NCBI RefSeq assembly: GCF_040802235.1
Contig: NC_133161.1
Span: 46,241,001 to 46,305,000 of the forward strand
Length of the DNA stretch: 64,000 nt
DNA from: Manis javanica
Lineage: Eukaryota; Chordata; Mammalia; Pholidota; Manidae
Reading direction: 5' to 3'
The translations under genes were made by a program, and so were the position numbers. Position 1 is the first letter of the stretch; every line of letters begins with the position of its first letter. A model generated the notes under the pieces. It saw nothing but the letters and a program-made list of their open reading frames with translations, searched no databases and was not told the DNA's origin. Of this stretch, positions 56,401-64,000 are shown piece by piece.

Positions 56401-59400
56401 CTCCTGCCCACTGCCTGGCCACCTGCAAGGGCAGGGCTAAGGGGTTCACATCTGTGCCAGTCGAGGGCCCAGGAGTCTGAATGAGGTGAGGAGGCAGCTG
56501 GGGACACCTTTGCTGGGGACAGGAGGGTGTCCTGAGTTCAGGCGCCCCTGGGGGCTGATGCCTTGCAGTAAATGAATCTCCCAGTGCTGGTAGGGGTCTG
56601 AAAGACTGGCATACCTGCCTTAGCACATTGCAGTCAAATTCACAGGGCTGCTTAGGGGAAAGACACACAAACAGAGGGGGCGCATAGGGACCAGAGGAGC
56701 GTGCCCGGCTGAACGCTCTGCAGGACTAGGTCATACTGGCGTTTGGTGGACATGCACCTACCACCCGTGCAGATGCTCTGGACCATGGTTCCTATGCCTG
56801 CACATTATCAACATTTTGGGGTGCATAGCCCCCTGGTTAAGAACCACTTGTTTGATCTTATACTTTGGGCTTTTGAGCAGAGAATGCTTCCGGAAATTAG
56901 CTTGATATGATGTTGAGGAGTTCACGTATTTTGTAAAATTTCTTCCACCTCTCAGAACCTAAGAGAAAAAAATAGTAGATTAGCATGCACGGTACTTTAT
57001 CACTGTTAGTTTTTGGTATTTTGGAAGTTCATCTATGGAGAAGAGGGATTGGAAATCATATTAAGCATACTTCTTTTCAAAATCTCTATTATTTTATTTA
57101 TTCTGTTTTTTATCGGCATGTCTGTTCACCTCTTAATGTGACATCGTTCTTTTCTTGCACCATACTGCCCCCTAGCGGTCACCTTGTTTAGTAGCACACA
57201 GAAGAAAGGAGCTAATAAGACAGCTTTTTAAGAATGACTGTAGGGGAAGTGGGTGAGGTTCAAAGAACAACCTTAGCTTCTGGCTTAGCTAAACTGTGAT
57301 CCGGCTTCTCCGCAGAGCCGCGCCCCTTTCCTTCCCGAGCCCCACCCGGTCTTCCTGCAACCCCACTCTTTCACATTCCAGCACCCAGTGACCCCGTGCT
57401 CCTTCCCGCTGGCATAACGGGCCTCTTCTTTGCAGAAAGAATTCAAAACTGCTTTCATTTTAAGTAGAAAGAGCATCCTGTGGCTAGAAATATCCCACAA
57501 GAAGCGTTTTATGAATGCCCCGAAAAGAGTTGCTACGTGAAAAATAGACATGATTCGGCTGGAAAAAATATAGATTCCTTGTTGTTTCCAGATTGGAGCT
57601 TTAAAAATTCCCCAGGATGTTTTCCCCCCAAGTGGAGACAGTGCCCATCCTTTCTCCTCTCCCACCTTCCCACATTTAGTTAAGCCCAGTGGGAGGGGAG
57701 GAAACCAGCAAATGCACATATCTGTCATCGTAACAGCTCCGTTAGCTGCCTTCCGTCTGGGAGAACTAGGGACCTTTCTAACGGCTTCCCTCTGTCAGTA
57801 GATGACATCGTGTAATCAGCAGTCCTGTAAAGCTTCGAGGGTAGCTTTTGAAAAAAAAAGATGGCAACCAAGGGAATGGAGACAAAGAAAGCTCCCGGAG
57901 AGAGTTAAACCTTGTCTTCAAGGAGGACATTTTAAAAATAATTTTACATGGACATGTGGGCTTCAGTTATATATTTCACTGTCTTAAAATATAATGTTCA
58001 AACAACAACCTATTCAAGCTTGGATGGTGAATTCATGACAGATACTTTTTTTGCAAAGGTTTTTTTCTGATTCTAGAAAATAACATTTTATTTTAGGCTA
58101 TGAGAGTTAGAATTTCTTTTAGCAATCAGGTAAAATGAATGCCCAAAAGTTTAATTCCAGACTAGAGCTATTATTACAGTAGTTCTGATTTTAGGCCATA
58201 ACTAACAAAAGGACAACAAATAATGAAGAGCTTGGAAGGTCAGCTACTGTGAACAGGAAATTTTCAGAAGTCTTGGGGATGGGCAGCAGTTGGGCTTTCT
58301 TAAGGTTTATAGCCTTAATAGAATAAACATGCATTTCTTTATTTCTACTTTATATGAATCTACAACAGATGAATAAAGTCCACCACTCTCTTTACCCTGC
58401 CCCATATTAAAAGAATTTCCCCTTCTCTTTTCTTGTCTCTCAATGTGAATGGCTTTAGCAGCAGCTTGGGTTTAAAAGTATGAAATGTACAATGATGTTT
58501 TATAAAAAGAAATGGAAAGGACAGAAATTCCTTATGCATTTATTTATATTTCTGAAGCTTATATAACTTCTCTACCTTGTCAATTTACTAGGTTTGACCC
58601 TGAGACCTCCCCCACCCCCCCAGCTGACACGAACCTGAGACCCAATACTCTGGTGACAGGTATTACCTGTAAGAAAAGATATCAACGGAGGCAGATAGGA
58701 ACTTGTCGATATGATCAATATAGGTGGTGAACCCAGGTAGTTTGGGCCAACAGTGATGGTGTGGCAGTTGAATTTCCCATCCTTAGATCTAAGAATCTAA
58801 ACCACACTTACAGCTCTAGAGACACAGCACCCAAGGTGACTGGTTATCTGCATGACACAGGAGAGAGGTGGCTGTACAAACTTCCATCGCAAGTGGTTGA
58901 ATTGGTAAGGACTTTCAAAATTCTCCAACTGCTGAAGCAGGATAAGGGCCAAATAATACATGAGTGAGCATCATATTGAGAATCTAATATAATCAGATGA
59001 TTCATGTTAACAAAATGTCAAAAAATCGCATGATCGAAGTCTAGGTCTTGTCTGCAGCCGTGCAGTGTCCACAGCCATGGGACCCTTTGCCCCACTGTCG
59101 GGTGGCCTACTGAAGCTGTCCAGAGTGTGCTAGAATGACTATAAGAAGAGATCCAGTTTATTTAGAAGGTTGTGTTTTTAAAAGAAGTGCCCTCAACAGT
59201 GCTAAGGATGCCTCCATGGATGAAACCAATCACCAACTATGCATTAGCCTGTCAAATCACTTCCTTCTTCCCTCCATTCCTTTTTTCTTTTCTTCCCTCT
59301 TCTTTTCCAGGATAACTATATTTCAGGCACTACTTTAGGCGATGAGAGGCAAGATATTTAAGGACAAAGGCACAGGTGGGACAGATCCTGAGTCGTTGAA

Positions 59401-60595
59401 GCTAGAAGCTTATAAAATTTTAGGGACTTCTTTTAAAAAAAAGAGATATACAGTTACAAATACAAAATCGTGTATGAAATCAAGAATTTACTGAGAATGA
59501 AGAACACAACAAACTACTGATAAACTCAGAGGTTTAGGTCATTTCCCCTGGAGATCACTTTAGGCAAAGCACCAAAAACATTTAATGAGAAGTGCTTTCC
59601 GACTGCAGCCTGGCTTCCTCAGCTCCCCACTGGAACATTCGACTACTCCGCCTACAGCCCTCAGGGGCCTGCGCTAAAGAAGCCCCTGCCCGAGGTTTAA
59701 GCTTCATTCTCCTCTCCCAATTCTGAATTCCACATCTCCTCTCAGGCGCCAACACTCAGAGCAGTGAGCAGCTGAACAGGTGGGTCCTGAACAGCAGCAG
59801 AACGCGTGTCCCAGAAGCGTGCTGGGAGGAGTGTAGCTCATGGTCAAGGATTTGGGTTTGGGTGTGCTGGACAAGATGTGTCCCAAGTCCTGTTTGTGAA
59901 TTTCACTTCTAGGAACCTCTTTTTTCCCACATCCAAGTGCCTGGTGTAGAGCAAACGTGCCTTCATCTAATGGAGGAATTTACTTTCAAATTTGATACTG
60001 AAAGTTATCTGTGTCTCTTTGCATTGTCTCACCACCACCTCCCTTCACTGCTGACTACAGCAGACACTGATTACCAGTGAAAAATCCATTCCCTAGTGAA
60101 TGTTCTCCAGCTTGCCTTTTACGCTGTCCGTCAGATCCAGTCCATCACATAGGTAATCATATTATACATTGCCTTCTCTATGAATAAAAAATGAGGGGAT
60201 GGTATTCTGTTTTCTGCAGTTCCCTATCATGAGAGACTAGACACAGGATGCAGATTTCAGCTCCACGGCTGAAGGGAGAGTGCAGATAATAAATCATTTC
60301 ACATTTCTGGGATGGAAGACAGGCTCCCCGGGGATTCTGTGTGGAAGCTTTGGTCTTCTTCATGATCAGCACTTCGGATGGTAGTCTGTGCTGTCCAGGG
60401 AAGAATGAGTGGAAACTTCAGGATAGGACCATATCTGCCAGAGTGGGGTGTGGGAGACACGCAAGAACCAGAGTGCCAAAGAGGCTTCGGTGAGGTACCT
60501 GCAGGGGTCCCACTCTCTCCAGTCATCATTATGGTGTTGGGACTCAAAATGTTCCTCAGCTCTCCGAAGGTTGCAGAGTCCTTGGAAGCCAAGTG
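56401..60595. other. Intergenic, nothing recognised apart from one CTCF-like motif
   Basis: Several open frames (for example 57285-57728 minus, 147 codons) lack domains or context for a gene. No confident repeats were recognised. Confidence 0.45.
57165..57183 (-). promoter_or_regulatory. CTCF-like motif
   Basis: The minus strand reads GGTGACCGCTAGGGGGCAG, an excellent match by eye to the CTCF core (CCGCNNGGNGGCAG). Confidence 0.55.
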
Positions 60596-60599
60596 CAAT

Positions 60600-60760
60600 C
60601 ACTGAACTTCTTAACATCTCAGTTTTCCTTAGCTGTAAAATGGAGGATAAAATCTCCCTTGCCTGCTTCATGGGATGATATGGAAAACAAAATATATTGA
60701 TGAAAGTGAAAATGCCTTGTAAGTCCAGGGAGAGCTATGAGATGTTGCTATTAGAAGCAA
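60600..60760 (+). repeat. MIR fragment
   Basis: 'cttaacatctcagttttcct', 'tagctgtaaaatggaggata', 'aaaatgccttgtaagtcc' follow MIR. Confidence 0.6.
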
Positions 60761-61035
60761 TAGCATAAATTAACATTATGGAGCCTTTTTATATACAACC
60801 TCTCAAACAACTTATGTTTCAGCAATGATTGCCTCATACTCCTTACGTTTGCATTTTGGTCCTGCTTTGTTGCTTAAATAGGTCATGGAAACTAATTTTA
60901 AGTGTTGAATTCTACCGGATCCTCTCATTTAGATTGGAGCAATACAGGGAAAGCAATTCATTCATACATTTACGATCTCCGTGTTTTCAGCCTATTGTCT
61001 AGCAGGTTACTAAAGCATTTCTCAAATCAATGAGA

Positions 61036-61055
61036 TAGCGCCACCGTGTGGCCTC
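61036..61055 (-). promoter_or_regulatory. CTCF-like motif
   Basis: The minus strand reads GAGGCCACACGGTGGCGCTA, matching the GGCCAC...GG.GGCGCTA pattern of strong CTCF sites. Confidence 0.5.
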
Positions 61056-61925
61056 ACAACTTAATGTCCTTCGCTATTCATTTGTCTTTGAATTTTTAAT
61101 TGTAGATCCTGGTAAATAAATATCAAAAACTCGGTTTCCTGTTTCAATAAAATACATTTGTCTATATTTACCTGTAAAATATGTGTACGTGACTGAAACT
61201 TAAGGAAATCCAGTGTACCTTTCCTCAGCTGACTATCTGTTAAGAGAAAGAATGTATTCATTCCCTCCTTACCACGAACCCGCCTCAGTAATGCTTGTGA
61301 TAACAGGCTTAATCACAGTCACAGTTCTGCCTTTGTGATGGTGGTAACTAAGAAAATGTACTTTTTCCAGGATATCTCCCCCCAGTTCTTAGATGAGAAG
61401 GTATGCATAATGTGTGTACTTCACAAAATACATTCTGTTGCGGGGGGTATAATATAAGGTAACACATACTTAACAAAAAATAAGAATAAAAAATATTTAA
61501 GCATACTTACCTAGACTCAGTCATCTATACTAGAATGAATTAAACAATTCAAGGCAGAAACACTTTTGGAAATGGCACTATCGCATTGCATTTAAGTGAT
61601 TTTAAATGGAAGAGCCTGAGCATCCATACATTTGTTAAGGAGAATATCACAGCAAGGAAGGGTTCTCTTTTTTTTTTTCAATGGTATGAGAATGACAATA
61701 ACTTACTAAATATTTATTTAGCAAGACACTGTATAAAGCACTTTACTTACATGTGGCATGCAATAATTGGGAATTGGGTTCATCACGGTTCTTAAAAAGG
61801 TTATAATGAAATTAAAAAAGAAAACAAACTAGCCAATGTAAGCAGAAACACGCTTTCAAGCTAGGAGCTAAGCTTCTGCCTGCAGTGCTAGGAGCTCAGT
61901 AGCTTTGAACGCTCTGGGTGGTTGA

Positions 61926-61942
61926 TGCCCTCTGGTGGCCAT
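61926..61942 (-). promoter_or_regulatory. CTCF-like motif
   Basis: The minus strand reads TGGCCACCAGAGGGCAT, a close match to the CTCF core CCACCAGAGGGC. Confidence 0.55.
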
Positions 61943-62492
61943 TACGGGAATTTGCAAATTTAACCCTGCAGTTTAACAGTAATGGAGACAGGTAACTGGA
62001 TGCCTGTTGGCGAGTAGAGTCCTTTCAGGGAAACTGAAGCCACTAGTGTGTGACCAGGACAGTAAGATATCTTTGTTCTCATTAAATTTCTGCTGTAGCT
62101 GAAACAGATAGGAATTGAATCAGATCCACTGATGTGTTAGGATTCAATATGGAATGTGTGGCTGCAGCCTAAAAAATGAAGGTGTTAACCATGGGCTAAC
62201 ATGGCCGTGGTCTATTTTCCCATTTTAGTTGTTAAATCAAATGGAAGTAAACATCGAAAACATTAAACAAACCACCAAAAGGGTAAACTAGGTGTGGTAT
62301 ATTCATTTGCTCTATTTAAAACTGAAGCTTCTTCTTCTGTACAGCAAAAGACACCATCAATAGAACAAAAAGGTATCCTACAGTATGGGAGAATATACTT
62401 GTAAATGACAGATCCGATAAAGGCTTGACATCCAAAATATATAAAGAGCTCACCCACCTCAACAAACAAAAAACAAATAATCCAATTAAAAA

Positions 62493-63104
62493 ATGGGAAG
62501 AGGAACTGAACAGTTCTCCAAAAAAGAAATACAGATGGCCAACAGACACATGAAAAGATGCTCCACATCGCGAATTATCAGAGAAATGCAAATTAAAACA
62601 ACAATGAGGTATCACCTCACACCAGTAAGGATGGCTGCCATCCAAAAGACAAACAACAACAAATATTGGGGAGGCTGTGGAGAAAGGGGAACCCTCCTAC
62701 ACTGCTGGTGGGAATGTAAATTAGTTCAACCATTGTGGAAAGCAGTATGGAGGTTCCTTAAAATGCTCAAAATAGACTTACCATTTGACCCAGGAATTCC
62801 ACTCCTAGGAATTTACCCTAAGAATGCAGCACTCAAGTTTGAAAAAGACAGATGCACCCCTATGTTTATCGCAGCACTATTTACAATAGCCAAGAATTGG
62901 AAGCAACCTAAGTGTCCATCAGTAGATGAATGGATAAAGAAGATGTGGTACATATACACAATGGAATATTACTCAGCCATAAGAAGAAAACAAATCCTAC
63001 CATTTGCAACAACATGGATGGAGCTAGAAGGTATTATGCTCAGTGAAATAAACCAAGCAGAGAAAGAGAAATACCAAATGATTTCACTCATCTGTGGAGT
63101 ATAA
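62493..63104 (+). pseudogene. L1 ORF2 C-terminal fragment (203 open codons)
   Basis: Ends with the same ...SLICGV terminus and TAA as copy 1 and has no break in this stretch, but has no endonuclease or reverse transcriptase domain because the copy is truncated. It includes the cysteine-containing C-terminal region ([13 protein letters not shown]). Confidence 0.85.
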
Positions 63105-63603
63105 GAACAAAGGAAAAACTGAAGGAACAAAACAGCAGAACCCAAGAATGGACTAACAGGTACCAAAGGGAAAGGGACTGGGGAGGATGTGTGGGTAGGG
63201 AGGGATAAAGGGGGGAAGAAGAAAGGGGGTATTATGATTAGCATGTATAATGGGGAGGTTGGAGAAAGGGGAGGGCTGTACAACACAGAGAAGACAAGTA
63301 GTGATTCTACAACATTTTGCTATGCTGATGGACAGTGACTGTAAAGGGGTTTGTGGGGGGGACCTGGTATAGGGGAGAGCCTAGTAAACATAATATTCTT
63401 CATGTAATTTGTAGATTAATGATAAAAAAAAAAGAAAGAAAAGGAGGATTACTCCCTGATAGAATAAAACTAACTGTAAATCAACGATTAATGCATGCTT
63501 TAAATATCCTTAATTTTGATCATTTAAAGGGTGTCAGATGATCAGCTATGGAAGGTGAAAGTACATTTTTCTGATAATATTCCTTTCTCTTAAAAAAAAA
63601 AAA

Positions 63604-64000
63604 GCAGTTCCTGTGTGGTGATCTCCAATAAGTTCTTCACAATGATATAAAGGGCATATCAAAGTGTGGGCAAAGGGTCTGTTTGTGTTTATACAGAGGA
63701 TCAAAGCCTAATTTGGCTACCCAGAAAACAAATTAAGATGCGATATGAAGAAGAACTTCCAACATCAACATTCTCTGGAAGAGTCATTCCAGAAGATGAT
63801 CATCAAAAAAACTTCAACAAAGATCCTGGCGCTGTTGCAGCTGTAGCTGCATTCATCCCACCGGTTCCTGGACTTGCCATTGGAATGAAGAAGGAGGTAT
63901 CTAAGCTGGCCTGTGCATACAGTAAAACAACAAATTTGACTGGATCTATACTGTCGGAACTCAACCAAGAATTAGGAAAAGTGCAAGTTGCAGCGCTCCA
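63604..64000 (+). pseudogene. Endogenous retrovirus env SU tail and TM start, copy 3 (partial)
   Basis: The SU C-terminal tail and TM start are joined in one open frame from about 63660 to the window edge. The A-run at 63805-63811 has seven A, against six or fewer in copies 1 and 2. The hydrophobic Ala/Val-rich stretch (about 63833-63880) is the likely fusion-peptide region. The rest lies outside the window. Confidence 0.7.

Larger units (their letters stand above)
60761..62329. other. Intergenic, nothing recognised apart from two CTCF-like motifs
   Basis: AT-rich, no gene. The left boundary of the young L1 chimera is near 62330. Confidence 0.5.
62330..64000 (+). mobile_element. L1-ERV chimeric retrotransposon, copy 3, 5'-truncated and cut by window end
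   Basis: L1 ORF2 C-terminal region and 3' UTR (62330-63423), A-run with GAAA units (63424-63442), linker of about 150 bp (63443-63591), A-run (63592-63603), env SU tail and TM (63604-64000, incomplete). Collinear with copy 1 (28865-29979 then 29980 onward) and with copy 2, but here the linker is present as in copy 2. Young by appearance: few differences from copy 1 by eye. Confidence 0.82.

Noticed and set aside
57285..57728. 147-codon minus-strand frame
   Set aside because: No domain, no conserved features and no promoter context. Consistent with chance.
1..64000. CRISPR arrays, bacterial operons, tRNA or rRNA genes
   Set aside because: Nothing of these kinds is visible. The window is mammalian nuclear DNA, and microsatellites do not have repeat-spacer structure.

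Overview
The window is nuclear DNA from a placental mammal. It has one large intact vertebrate gene in a CpG island, scattered ancient mammalian repeats (MIR, L2, MER5A-like, MaLR LTRs, old L1M pieces), and one very large stack of younger retroelements. I see no Alu, rodent B1/B2, carnivore SINEC, bovine BovB/Bov-tA or equine ERE copies. The young L1 and the env/LTR sequence joined to it are not primate or rodent in type. A SINE-poor laurasiatherian fits, and pangolin is my tentative guess, but the species cannot be settled from sequence alone.

Layout: 1-14.5 kb is non-coding, with decayed repeats, one nested MaLR LTR in a MER5A-like element, and microsatellites. About 14.5-17.8 kb is a CpG island holding TRIL, a single-exon gene for a type I leucine-rich-repeat membrane protein that assists TLR4/TLR3 signalling. 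It is intact at 808 codons, with a candidate poly(A) site near 18.8 kb. About 18.8-23.7 kb is quiet intergenic DNA. About 23.7-40.0 kb is a retroelement pile: (1) a near full-length L1 on + whose 3' end runs straight into the end of an endogenous retrovirus (env SU tail, TM subunit, polypurine tract, LTR U3-R, poly(A)); (2) a shorter copy of the same L1-ERV chimera on the minus strand, inserted inside (1) with clean target-primed reverse transcription marks; (3) an older full-length L1 on minus with an 18-bp target duplication, inserted into a still older L1M. About 41-62.3 kb is again ordinary intergenic DNA with MIR, L2, MaLR and ERV1-like remnants and several CTCF-like motifs. From about 62.3 kb to the right edge is a third copy of the L1-ERV chimera, 5'-truncated and cut off by the window end.

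The main discovery candidate is the repeated L1-env-LTR chimera. Three copies share the same unusual junction order, and one is nested in another. This points to a retrotransposon family that mobilises as a unit with L1 machinery and has carried an open retroviral TM reading frame around the genome. TRIL is the only host protein-coding gene I can support; all other open frames appear to be repeat-derived or chance.
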